Positions 8,498 through 16,295 of a DNA stretch of 39,808 bases are shown here, in pieces. The position numbers were made by a program, and so were the translations under genes. This DNA comes from Micromonospora sp. HK10. GTDB lineage: Bacteria; Actinomycetota; Actinomycetes; Mycobacteriales; Micromonosporaceae. The first letter of the stretch is position 1, and each line of letters starts with the position of its first letter. The DNA is taken from contig NZ_KQ058887.1 in NCBI RefSeq assembly GCF_000982955.1, positions 1-39,808 of the forward strand. Direction: 5' to 3'. The notes below the pieces were generated by a model. That model searched no databases and was not told the origin of the DNA. It was given only the letters and a program-made list of their open reading frames with translations.

Positions 8498-9922
8498 ATG
8501 CCCGACACCCCGCCCGGCGGAGCCCTTCCGCCGCCGCCGACCGTGCCCGCCGCCCCTCCGCCCGGGTCGGCGACCCCCCGGATGCCGCTGCGCCGGGTGG
8601 GCTGGCGGCGGTTCCTGGCGCTCGCCGGGGTGGTGCTGCTGATCGCCGCGGGCGCCGTGTTCATGGTCTTCACCCTGGGCGAGAGCCTGGGCGCCGAGGC
8701 CCTGCTGGTCGGGGTGATCGCGGCCATCCTGCCGGTGCCGGTGCTGGTCTCCTGCTTCCTCTGGCTGGACCGCTACGAGCCGGAGCCGCTGAAGTACCTG
8801 ATCTTCTGCTTCGCCTGGGGCGCGTTCGTCTCGACCGCGATCTCGCTGCTGGTCAACGAGACCGGCGCGAAGCTGTTCCAGGACTGGGGGCTGCCCAGCG
8901 CGCTGACCGCCGTGCTGGTGGCCCCGTTCATCGAGGAGTTGACGAAGGCGGCCGGGCCGATCCTGCTGCTGGTCTTCCGGCGGCGCGAGTTCTCCGGGAT
9001 CACCGACGGTCTGGTCTACTGCGGGCTCTCCGCGGTCGGCTTCGCCATGGTGGAGAACATCCTCTACCTGGGCGGCTACGGCTACCGCACCGGCGTCGAG
9101 GAGTACGGGCCGGCCACCGGGGCGCAGCAGGTCATCGCCATCTTCATCGTCCGGATCCTGCTCTTCGGCTTCGCCCACCCGCTGTTCACCTCGATGACCG
9201 GCGTGGGGCTGGGCGTCGCCGCCCGCAGCGCCGACCGGCGGGTCCGGCTGCTCGCCCCGATCGCCGGCCTGCTGCTGGCGATGATGCTGCACGGCACCTG
9301 GAACCTGCTGCCCTCGCTGGCCGTGGCCACCGGGCAGCCAGTGATCGTCCTGTACGGCTACATCGGCGTGATGGTGCCGATCTTCTTCGGCATGGTCGCC
9401 CTGGCCGTCTGGCTGCGGGCCTGGGAGGGGCGGCTCACCGAGCGGACCCTGCCGGACTACGTCCGGACCGGCTGGCTCACCCCGCCCGAGGTGGCCGCCC
9501 TGGGCAGCCTCGGCCGGCGGCACGCGGCCCGGACCTGGGCCCGGCGGGTGGCCGGCGACGGCGGGGTGAAGGCGATGCGCGGATACCAGTTCGCCGCCAC
9601 CCGGCTGGCGCTGCTGCGCGACGGGATGCGCCGGGGGCTGGACCGCAAGCCCGCCGAACGGGACCGGACAGCGCGGGAGGAGCGGGAGCTGCTGGACGCC
9701 ATCGGGGCGTACCGGTCGTTCTTCGTGGGCCGCGACCCGCAGGCGCCGCTGGGGGTGTGGGACGGGCACCGCTACCACCTGCGCTTCCCGGACGGGTCGC
9801 AGCGGGCGGTCGAGGCGCCGGACGAGCCGGTGGTGCCGATCCCGGTGGTGCTGGCCCCGCCGCCGCCACCGGCCGGCTGGTACGGCCCGCGCCCCGCCGC
9901 GCCCTGGTCCCCGGGCGGCTGA
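8498..9922 (+). CDS. PrsW-family intramembrane metalloprotease-like protein
   Basis: This 474-aa protein has a Pro-rich cytoplasmic N-terminus, then about eight membrane segments between residues 28 and 310, and a charged soluble C-terminus. PrsW signatures are present: LWLDRYEPEP, APFIEELTKA (the EE pair), FAMVENILYL, FGFAHPLFTSMTG and HGTWNLLP, which together supply the predicted glutamate and histidine active-site residues. PrsW in Bacillus cleaves an anti-sigma factor; the target here is unknown and no anti-sigma gene is adjacent. The ATG at 8498 has TACGCT (8486-8491) six bases upstream and no Shine-Dalgarno sequence. Confidence 0.88.
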   Translation: MPDTPPGGALPPPPTVPAAPPPGSATPRMPLRRVGWRRFLALAGVVLLIAAGAVFMVFTLGESLGAEALLVGVIAAILPVPVLVSCFLWLDRYEPEPLKYLIFCFAWGAFVSTAISLLVNETGAKLFQDWGLPSALTAVLVAPFIEELTKAAGPILLLVFRRREFSGITDGLVYCGLSAVGFAMVENILYLGGYGYRTGVEEYGPATGAQQVIAIFIVRILLFGFAHPLFTSMTGVGLGVAARSADRRVRLLAPIAGLLLAMMLHGTWNLLPSLAVATGQPVIVLYGYIGVMVPIFFGMVALAVWLRAWEGRLTERTLPDYVRTGWLTPPEVAALGSLGRRHAARTWARRVAGDGGVKAMRGYQFAATRLALLRDGMRRGLDRKPAERDRTAREERELLDAIGAYRSFFVGRDPQAPLGVWDGHRYHLRFPDGSQRAVEAPDEPVVPIPVVLAPPPPPAGWYGPRPAAPWSPGG

Positions 9923-9949
9923 CCGTCCGGCCCGCGCCCGGGGCCGGGG

Positions 9950-10117
9950 TCAGCTCATCAGGCCGGTGAGGAAGTCGCCGAAGCCCTGGAAGATGGCCAC
10001 CAGGGCGGCCCCGATCCCCTTGAACAGCTGGGCGGCGCCGTCCGGCCGGAACGCCATGAAGTAGATCAGGAACGCGACGAATCCCCAGCTCAGTATCTTC
10101 TTCACGACTACCGGCAT
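9950..10117 (-). CDS. 55-residue single-pass membrane protein
   Basis: The frame encodes 55 residues beginning MPVVVKKILSWGFVAFLIYF, a short basic start followed by a membrane helix, then FRPDGAAQLFKGIG and a second amphipathic or hydrophobic stretch ending GFGDFLTGLMS. A strong GGGGAGGGG lies a few bases before the ATG on the minus strand, and codon use is normal. It lies between the PrsW-like gene (convergent) and the GroES-like gene (same strand, 75 bp upstream). The family is not recognised, though similar short proteins occur widely in actinomycetes. The role is unknown. Confidence 0.75.
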   Translation of the reverse strand: MPVVVKKILSWGFVAFLIYFMAFRPDGAAQLFKGIGAALVAIFQGFGDFLTGLMS

Positions 10118-10192
10118 GGTCCCCTCCCCAGGGCGCTGAGGTGCCTGGGCTTCCCGCCGGGCGGCGGAGCAAACGGCACCCCGGGGCGGGGG

Positions 10193-10540
10193 CTAGAGGT
10201 AGAGGCCGGTCGAGCCGGTCGTCTCCCGCTCCACCCGCTCGGCGGCGACGGCGTGCACGTCCCGTTCGCGCAGCAGCACGTACGCCCGGCCGTGCAGTTC
10301 GACCTCGGAGCGGTCGTCGGGGTCGAAGAGCACCCGGTCGCCGGCGACGATGGTCCGTACGTGCGGGCCCACCCCCACGGCGGTGGCCCAGGCCAGCCGC
10401 TTGCCCACCGCCGCGGTCGCCGGGATCACGATGCCGGCGCTGGAGCGGCGCTCCCCCTCACCGTTCTCGGTGCGCACCAGCACGCGGTCGTGCAGCAGGC
10501 GGATCGGCAGGCCGGAGTCGAGAGTCTGGTCGGCGGTCAC
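10193..10540 (-). CDS. GroES-like co-chaperonin family protein (no groEL partner)
   Basis: This 115-aa protein has the chaperonin-10 fold signature: PIRLLHDRVLVRTE near residue 11, SSAGIVIPA where the mobile loop lies, and a C-terminal barrel half VAGDRVLFDPDD. It is slightly longer than GroES at both ends and no groEL gene follows, so it is probably a divergent second Cpn10 rather than the main GroES. The GTG start at 10540 has TAGCGT (10547-10552 on the minus strand) six bases upstream and no Shine-Dalgarno sequence. The gene is divergent from the AI-2E-type permease gene. Confidence 0.82.
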   Translation of the reverse strand: MTADQTLDSGLPIRLLHDRVLVRTENGEGERRSSAGIVIPATAAVGKRLAWATAVGVGPHVRTIVAGDRVLFDPDDRSEVELHGRAYVLLRERDVHAVAAERVERETTGSTGLYL

Positions 10541-10659
10541 GCGAAGACGCTACCGCGTACGCCGTGGCCGGTCGTGCGGTGGTTGAGGAGACCGGCGCGG
10601 GGGCAATGTGTGGCGCAGTCGCCCTAGGGTGGGGCGGAGGGACGTATCCTGTCCCCCCT

Positions 10660-10698
10660 GTGACGTGGGCGGGGCAAGTTTGCGGGAGGTGCGCTTGA
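10660..10698 (+). CDS. possible 12-residue upstream peptide before the permease gene
   Basis: A GTG at 10660 opens a short frame (VTWAGQVCGRCA, stop 10696-10698) whose TGA overlaps the TTG start of the permease gene by two bases. TATCCT at 10645-10650 is nine bases upstream, so transcription could begin at or near the GTG. The peptide has a C-x2-C pair. This may be a leaderless, translationally coupled upstream ORF, but it could be chance; the GGGAGG inside it also serves as the ribosome-binding site of the next gene. Confidence 0.25.
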   Translation: MTWAGQVCGRCA

Positions 10699-12002
10699 GC
10701 CGCTTCGAGGCGATGCGCGGACGGCTGCGCCGGGCTTACGAGTCCGGCCGGGAGTCGGTGCGGGCCAACCGGACCGACCCGGACGGCACGCCGGGGGAGT
10801 CGGCGGAGTCCGGGCTGGCCTCGCCCGCCGCGCCGGGCCCGGTGGCGCCCGCCGGTGCGACCGTGGTCGGTGCGGAGCCGCCCGGCGTCCTGCCTGCCTC
10901 GACGGCCAGCCGGGACGACACCGAGGTGCCGCACGCGCTGCGGATCGCCGCGGCCTGGTGCTGGCGGCTCATCGTGATCGGCATCGTCACCTGGGCGCTG
11001 CTGACGATCATCGGCACCATCCGCATCGTGATCATCCCGCTGGCGGTGGCCCTGCTCCTGTCTGCGCTGCTCGCCCCGGCGGTCGGCTGGCTGCTCCGGG
11101 CCCGCTTCCCCCGGTCGCTGGCCACCGGCGTGGTGCTGGTCGGCGGCCTGGCCGCGGTGGTCGGCACGCTGACCCTGGTGGTGAACGAGTTCATCCAGGG
11201 CGTGCCGGAGTTGAGCGACAAGACCTCGGAGGGCGTCCGGCAGATCCAGGACTGGCTCAAGACCGGCCCGCTGCACCTCTCCGACGGCCAGCTCAACAAC
11301 TACATCGACGAGGCGCAGAAGTGGGTGGACGAGAACACCAAGACGTTCACCACCGGCGCGCTGAACACCGCGGCCACCCTCGCCGAGGTGCTCACCGGCA
11401 CCATCCTGGTGCTCTTCGCGACCTTCTTCTTCCTCCGTGACGGCAACAAGATCTGGCGCTTCCTGGTCCGGCTGCTGCCGGTGGCGGCCCGCTGGAAGGT
11501 CGACGACGCAGGCCGGTCCGCCTGGGCCACCCTCGGCGCGTACGTCCGGGCCACCGTGCTGGTCGCCTTCATCGACGCCGTCGGCATCGGCATCTTCCTG
11601 GTCGTCTTCGACATCCCGTTCGCGTTCCCGCTGGCCGCGCTGGTCTTCCTGGGGGCGTTCATCCCGATCGTCGGTGCGACCCTCTCCGGGGTGGTGGCCG
11701 TGCTGGTGGCGCTGGTCGACAGCGGGCCGGTCACCGCGCTGATCATCCTGGGCGCGGTGATCGGCGTGCAGCAGGTCGAGGGGCACGTGCTCCAGCCGCT
11801 GATCATGGGCCGGGCGGTGGCCATCCACCCGCTCGCCGTGATCATCGGGATCGCCGCCGGGGTGGTGCTCGCCGGGATCGCCGGTGCGCTGGTCGCGGTG
11901 CCGCTGATCGCCGTGCTGAACACCGCGGTCCGTCGGCTCGCCGCGCGTACCGTGCCGGACACCCCGCCGGACGCCGTGGTGGTGGCCGCCAAGGCACCCT
12001 GA
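10695..12002 (+). CDS. AI-2E family transporter-like permease
   Basis: This 435-aa protein has a hydrophilic N-terminus of about 90 residues, then paired membrane segments at about residues 92-115 and 117-140, a soluble middle region, and four or more segments to about residue 415. The C-terminal part has FLGAFIPIVGATLSGVVAVL and GVQQVEGHVLQPLIMGRAV, both conserved in this family. Members include AI-2 exporters and Na+/H+ antiporters, so the substrate is open. TTG 10695 is the likely start, five bases after GGAGG (10685-10689); an in-frame GTG at 10689 would lie inside that site. A -10 hexamer TATCCT is at 10645-10650. Confidence 0.85.
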   Translation: MSRFEAMRGRLRRAYESGRESVRANRTDPDGTPGESAESGLASPAAPGPVAPAGATVVGAEPPGVLPASTASRDDTEVPHALRIAAAWCWRLIVIGIVTWALLTIIGTIRIVIIPLAVALLLSALLAPAVGWLLRARFPRSLATGVVLVGGLAAVVGTLTLVVNEFIQGVPELSDKTSEGVRQIQDWLKTGPLHLSDGQLNNYIDEAQKWVDENTKTFTTGALNTAATLAEVLTGTILVLFATFFFLRDGNKIWRFLVRLLPVAARWKVDDAGRSAWATLGAYVRATVLVAFIDAVGIGIFLVVFDIPFAFPLAALVFLGAFIPIVGATLSGVVAVLVALVDSGPVTALIILGAVIGVQQVEGHVLQPLIMGRAVAIHPLAVIIGIAAGVVLAGIAGALVAVPLIAVLNTAVRRLAARTVPDTPPDAVVVAAKAP

Positions 12003-12060
12003 CCCCGGCATCCCGGCGGGCCAGGGCCGGCCCCGGCAGGTCGGCCCGAGGGGGCCCGGC

Positions 12061-12320
12061 CGGGGCGGGCCGAGGGCGGAGGCCGCGGGGTGCGGCATGT
12101 CGGGCCTTCGGCGGGTGGGGAGGCCGCGGGGTGCGGCATGTCGGGCCTTCGACGTGCCGGCCTCGGTCGGGGCGGGCCGAGGGGGCCCGCCGGGGCGGGC
12201 CGAGGGCGGAGGCCGCCGGGTGCGGCGTGTCGGGCCTTCGGCGGGTGGGGAGGCAGCCGGGTGCGGCATTCCGGGCTTTCGGCGCGCCGGAGGGGGCGCG
12301 GGGTGCGGCGAACCGGGCCC
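12061..12320. repeat. nested tandem repeats (130-bp unit holding 41-bp units)
   Basis: The stretch 12003-12342 holds no supportable gene. A unit of 130 bp occurs twice (12061-12190 and 12191-12320), with about two mismatches over its first 50 bp. Inside it a 41-bp period is seen at 12080-12110 and 12121-12151. The core GGTGCGGCATGTCGGGCCTT, or close variants, occurs four times, with a shorter relic near 12300. The array lies between convergent genes (permease and DinG-like helicase). Confidence 0.85.
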
Positions 12321-12342
12321 GGGGCCCGGCCGGTGGCCCCGG

Positions 12343-14481
12343 TCAGCTCTTGCCGAGGCGTTCCAGCGCGCCCCGGGCCACCTCGGGGCGGGTGGTGTAC
12401 CAGAACGGGGGCAGCGAGCGGCGCAGGAACGGACCGTAGCCGCGGGCCGTCTCCAGCCGCGAGTCGAGCACCGCCACCACACCCCGGTCGGCGGTGGCCC
12501 GGATCAGCCGGCCCACCCCCTGCGCCAGCCGGACCGCCGCGATCGGCACGCTGACCGCCGCGAAGCCGGAGCCGCCGCTCGCGTCCACGGCCGCCGCGCG
12601 GGCCGCCGCCAGCGGCTCGTCGGGGCGGGGGAAGGGCAGCCGGTCGATCACCACGAGCTGGCACGCGTCGCCGGGGACGTCCACGCCCTGCCAGAGCGAC
12701 ATCACCCCGAACAGGCAGCTCTCCCGCTCTTCGCGGAACCGGCGGACCAACAGCGGCAGCGCCTCCTCGCCCTGGAGCAGCACCGGCAGGTCGGTGCGGG
12801 CCCGCAGCAGCTCCGCCGCCTGCTGGGCGGCCCGGCGTGAGGAGAAGAGCCCGAGGGTACGCCCACCGAGCGCCCCGACCAGCGCGAGCAGTTCCTCGCC
12901 GGCGGCCTGCGGCAGCCCGGAGACGCTCGGCCGGGGCAGGTGCGCGGCGACGTACAGGATGCCCTGCCGGGCGTAGTCGAACGGCGAGCCGACGTCCAGC
13001 GAGCTCCACCCCGGCCCGTCGGTGGCCGGCACGGTTCCGGTGGCCGCCCGGCTGCCTTCGGCGCTCGCCACCGGCGCGGCGGTGTCCCGGCCGGCCGCGG
13101 CGGCGGTGGCCAGCGCGGCGGCCGCCGGGGACGGTGGGGCGGGCGGCGGTGCGTCCAGGCCCAGGGCGCGGGCCACGGTGTCGAAGCGGCCGCCCAGCGC
13201 CAGGGTGGCCGAGGTGGCCACCACGGTCCGCTCGTCGTAGAGGTGGGTGGCGAGGGTGCCGGCGACCGACAGCGGCGCCACCACCAGCGCCCGCCGGCTG
13301 CCGTTCTCCGGCTTCTCCACCCAGGCCACGTCGTGGTCGGCCTCCTCGAGCAGCCGTTGCGCGGTGCTGGATAGCTCGTCCAGCACCGCCTTGGCCTGCT
13401 GCTTGCGCACCGGGTCGGGATCGTCGGCCTTGACGTCGCCGATCGCCTCCAGCGCGGCTCGGGTGGCCGCGTCGAGCAGCGTGCACGCCTCCCGCAGGGC
13501 GGGCGGCAGGCCGGCGGTGAGCCGCCCGGCCGGCGCCTCGGCCAGCCCCACGGCGAGCGCGTCGCCGGCCTCGGTGAGCCGCTCGGCCAGCTCGGGGCGG
13601 AGCAGCGGGCGGGCCCGGCGGGTGGACCGGTCGATCAGCTCGGGGACCAGCTCGGCCTGGGCGGCCGAGGAGACCCGGTCGGCCAGCTCGTGCGCCTCGT
13701 CGACGACGAGCAGCTTGTGCGGCGGCACGATGTGCCGGCCGGCGAGCATGTCGACGGCGAGCAGGCTGTGGTTGGTGACCACGATGTCCGCCTCCCGGGC
13801 CCGGGCCCGGGAGGCTTCGGCGAAGCACTCCTGCCCGAACGGGCACCGGGTGGCGCCCACGCATTCCCGGGCCGGCATCGAGACGGTCCGCCACACCTGG
13901 TCGTCCACCCCCGGGTCCAGCTCGTCCCGGTCGCCGGTGGCGGTCTTCTCCGCCCAGTCCCGGACCCGCTGGATCTGCTTGCCCAGCCGGCCGGCCTCAC
14001 CGAGCCACCTGGTGGTGCCGGCGGGGCGGGGCGCGTCGAAGAGGGTGTCCTCCGGCTCGTCCTCCACCGAGCTGTCCAGCCGGGCCAGGCAGAGGTAGTG
14101 GTGCCGCCCCTTGAGCACCGCGAAGGTGGGCCGGCGGCGCAGCAGCGGCTCCACCGCGTCCGCCAGCCGGGGCAGGTCGTGGTCGACGAGCTGGGACTGC
14201 AGGGCCAGGGTGGCGGTGGAGACCACCACCGGCCCGTCCACGGTCAGCGCCGGGGCGAGGTATGCCAGGGACTTGCCGGTGCCGGTGCCCGCCTGGACCA
14301 GCAGGTGCTCGCCGGAGGCGACGCTCCGCTCGATCGCCTCGGCCATCTGCTGCTGGCCCGGCCGGGCCGCCCCGCCGGGCACCGCACCGACCGCCGCGGC
14401 CAGCAACTCGGCGCCGCTGGGCCGGTCGCCCCGACGCTTCCTGGGCACGGCGGAACCGGTGGCGGTACGGGTCGGGGTCAC
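12343..14481 (-). CDS. DinG/XPD-like ATP-dependent DNA helicase
   Basis: This 712-aa superfamily 2 helicase has Walker A QAGTGTGKSLAY at about residue 63, DEAH in VVDEAHEL, a cluster of cysteines in CVGATRCPFGQECF that is probably part of the Fe-S-binding region of XPD/DinG enzymes, and the C-terminal motif VRLAQGVGRLIRA. An Ala/Pro-rich insert of about 50 residues interrupts the middle. Such enzymes unwind DNA 5'-3' in repair. I choose GTG 14481 because TACCGT (14488-14493 on the minus strand) is six bases upstream; the frame is open to 14610 but that would place the DUF402 promoter inside the gene. Confidence 0.9.
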   Translation of the reverse strand: MTPTRTATGSAVPRKRRGDRPSGAELLAAAVGAVPGGAARPGQQQMAEAIERSVASGEHLLVQAGTGTGKSLAYLAPALTVDGPVVVSTATLALQSQLVDHDLPRLADAVEPLLRRRPTFAVLKGRHHYLCLARLDSSVEDEPEDTLFDAPRPAGTTRWLGEAGRLGKQIQRVRDWAEKTATGDRDELDPGVDDQVWRTVSMPARECVGATRCPFGQECFAEASRARAREADIVVTNHSLLAVDMLAGRHIVPPHKLLVVDEAHELADRVSSAAQAELVPELIDRSTRRARPLLRPELAERLTEAGDALAVGLAEAPAGRLTAGLPPALREACTLLDAATRAALEAIGDVKADDPDPVRKQQAKAVLDELSSTAQRLLEEADHDVAWVEKPENGSRRALVVAPLSVAGTLATHLYDERTVVATSATLALGGRFDTVARALGLDAPPPAPPSPAAAALATAAAAGRDTAAPVASAEGSRAATGTVPATDGPGWSSLDVGSPFDYARQGILYVAAHLPRPSVSGLPQAAGEELLALVGALGGRTLGLFSSRRAAQQAAELLRARTDLPVLLQGEEALPLLVRRFREERESCLFGVMSLWQGVDVPGDACQLVVIDRLPFPRPDEPLAAARAAAVDASGGSGFAAVSVPIAAVRLAQGVGRLIRATADRGVVAVLDSRLETARGYGPFLRRSLPPFWYTTRPEVARGALERLGKS

Positions 14482-14608
14482 CGTGCGACGGTACCCGTCG
14501 GGCCCGACAGGGCCCCCGCCGCTGCCCCGCGTGGCGTGGTCACGGTCGGGTCGCGTCCGGTTACCCGACGATCGCGTGGCGTGGCCGGAATCGGTTAGGG
14601 TGCCTGTC

Positions 14609-15115
14609 ATGCCGAGCGATGTGGTCCGCGTGATCTACCGCAAGTACGACGGCAGCGCGCACCGCGACTACCCGGCCCGCCGCCTGGCCGAGGACGACCT
14701 CGGCGTGTGGCTCGGCGTGCCGGCCGGCACGGAGTCGGTCTACCACGGCCGCCCCTCGGTCGAGCAGATCCCGTTCGTCCTGCTGGTGCCCCGGCACGGC
14801 TGGTGGACCGGCATGTTCAACCCGCCGCCCCGGACCAGCGAGGTCTACTGCGACATCACCACCCCGGCCCGCTGGGCCGGCGAGGACACCGTCCACCTGG
14901 TCGACCTCGACCTGGACGTGGTGCGCCGCCGGGAGAGCGGCCTGGTCGAGCTGCGCGACGAGGACGAGTTCGCCGAGCACCGCCGGCGCTGGAGCTACCC
15001 CGACGACGTGGTGGCCGAGGCCCAGGCGGCGGCCCGCTGGCTGTTCGGCGCGCTCGGCGACGGCAGCGAGCCGTTCGCCACGTCGTACCGCAAATGGCTG
15101 GCCGTGGTGGTCTGA
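14609..15115 (+). CDS. DUF402 domain protein
   Basis: This 168-aa protein looks like a DUF402 member: VIYRKYDGSAHRDYPA, then FVLLVPRHGWWTGMFNPP, VYCDITTPARW, the acidic VHLVDLDLDVVRR and LRDEDEFAEHRRRW. The family is related to nucleoside di-/triphosphatases acting on RNA or nucleotides, but the function of this branch is not known. The ATG has TAGGGT (14596-14601) seven bases upstream and no Shine-Dalgarno sequence. It is divergent from the helicase gene, and its stop lies in the first unit of a 20-bp tandem repeat. Confidence 0.8.
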   Translation: MPSDVVRVIYRKYDGSAHRDYPARRLAEDDLGVWLGVPAGTESVYHGRPSVEQIPFVLLVPRHGWWTGMFNPPPRTSEVYCDITTPARWAGEDTVHLVDLDLDVVRRRESGLVELRDEDEFAEHRRRWSYPDDVVAEAQAAARWLFGALGDGSEPFATSYRKWLAVVV

Positions 15116-15189
15116 CCCGGCCTCACCAGGCCTGACCCGGCCTCACCAGGTCTGACCCGGCTCACCCGGTCTGATCCGGCCTCACCAGC
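15111..15189. repeat. four tandem 20-bp repeats joining two convergent stop codons
   Basis: Units at 15111-15130, 15131-15150, 15151-15169 and 15170-15189 share TCTGACCCGGCCTCACCAGG with a few changes. The plus-strand gene's TGA is in the first unit and the minus-strand gene's TGA in the last, so the repeats contain stop codons on both strands and make up the whole gap. Confidence 0.9.
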
Positions 15190-16138
15190 GCGGCGGCCAC
15201 TGCGCGTCCGGCCCGAGCGCGGGCAGGTCGCTCACCTTCTCGGGATTGAGCTGGTTGAACAGGCCGGTGATCCGCCCCTCGTGGATGGCGAACCAGGTGA
15301 TCATCCGCATCGGCCGGCCGTCGGAGTAGATCAGCTCCGCCTGCCAGCCCAGCCCACCGTCGACCAGCACCGGCCGGGCGGCCAGCGAGTCGCGGAACCG
15401 GGCCGCCTGGCCGAACAGGCCGAGGAGGAACCGGCCGGCCAGCTCGGCGCCGACCACCGGCCGGCGGGCGGCCGGGAAGTGCCCGCCGCTGTCGCCGATC
15501 ACCACCACGTCCGGGGCGAGCACCTCGACCAACCGGTCCAGCTCGCCGGACTCCACCGCGGCGACGAAGGCGGTCAGCACCTTCTGCTGCTCGGCCAGGT
15601 CGGCGGTGTGCCGGGGCACGTCCGGGGCGGTGACCGCGCGGCGGCCCCGGGAGGCGAGCTGCCGGGCGGCGGCCGGTGTGGTGCCGAGCACCTCGGCGAC
15701 GTCGGCGAACGGCACGGCGAAGACGTCGTGCAGCACGAACGCGACCCGCTGCTCCGGGGTCAGCCGTTCCAGCACCACCAGCAGCGCGGTGCCGAGCTGG
15801 TCGGCCCGGACCGCCCGCTCGGCCGGGTCGGGCGCGTACCCGTCGGCGGTCGGCAGCTCGCGCACCGTCGGCTCCGGCAGCCACTGGCCGGGGTACGCTT
15901 CGCGGCGCACCCGGGCCGAGCGGAGCACGTCCAGGCAGATCCGGGAGCAGGTGGTGGTCAGCCAGCCGCGCAGGTCCCGGATGTCCGCCCGGGCGGCCGG
16001 GTCACCCAGCGCGGCGGCACAGCGCAGCCAGGTTTCCTGCACCGCGTCCTCGGCCTCGCTCCGGCTGCCCAGCATCCGCTGCGCGACCGCCAGCAGGTGT
16101 GCGCGTTCGGCCTGGAACTCCGCCGCCAGCTCGTCCAC
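15182..16138 (-). CDS. ECF sigma factor with SnoaL-like C-terminal domain (SigJ/ECF41-like)
   Basis: This 318-aa protein has sigma region 2 (HLLAVAQRMLGSRSEAEDAVQETWLR, residues about 13-38), a linker with WLPEPTV, region 4 (LTPEQRVAFVLHDVFAVPFADVAEVLGTT), and from about residue 185 a SnoaL-like domain. WLPEP in the linker and QLNPEKV near the C-terminus correspond to the WLPEP and NPDKL motifs of ECF41 factors, in which the extra domain modulates activity in place of an anti-sigma factor. The carboxymuconolactone-decarboxylase/oxidoreductase partner usual for ECF41 is not adjacent. GTG 16138 has GGAGGGA seven to eight bases upstream. Confidence 0.87.
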   Translation of the reverse strand: MDELAAEFQAERAHLLAVAQRMLGSRSEAEDAVQETWLRCAAALGDPAARADIRDLRGWLTTTCSRICLDVLRSARVRREAYPGQWLPEPTVRELPTADGYAPDPAERAVRADQLGTALLVVLERLTPEQRVAFVLHDVFAVPFADVAEVLGTTPAAARQLASRGRRAVTAPDVPRHTADLAEQQKVLTAFVAAVESGELDRLVEVLAPDVVVIGDSGGHFPAARRPVVGAELAGRFLLGLFGQAARFRDSLAARPVLVDGGLGWQAELIYSDGRPMRMITWFAIHEGRITGLFNQLNPEKVSDLPALGPDAQWPPRW

Positions 16139-16169
16139 CCGGTGCTCCCTCCGTGCGTCGGCAATTCTC

Positions 16170-16267
16170 CCCGCCTCCCGGGCGCCCCGGCCACCGGGTG
16201 CCTGAGAGCTTCGTCTCGGCGGGCCCACCGGGGGCGCCCGCCGCGCCGGGTGTGCTCGGGAGGCGGG
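16170..16267. other. GC-rich structured leader between divergent genes
   Basis: An 11-bp perfect outer stem (16170-16180 with 16257-16267) encloses two hairpins: GGCGGGC/GCCCGCC (16218-16224 with 16236-16242) and GAGA/TCTC (16204-16207 with 16214-16217). On the minus strand it would lie in the leader of the sigma factor gene and contains CTCTCAGGCACC, which recalls part of a glycine aptamer without the rest of that motif. In such GC-rich DNA chance pairing is common. Confidence 0.3.
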
Positions 16268-16295
16268 CGTGGCGCGGGTGGGTGAGGATCGGGGC

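Noticed and set aside
10458..12482. Long minus-strand open frame across the permease gene and nested repeats
   Set aside because: It crosses the repeat array and runs antisense to a clear membrane transporter; the peptide is low-complexity and has no domain.
16192..16217. TPP riboswitch, from GGGTGCCTGAGAG on the plus strand
   Set aside because: The second conserved part of the TPP aptamer is absent and the downstream gene is a polyphosphate kinase.
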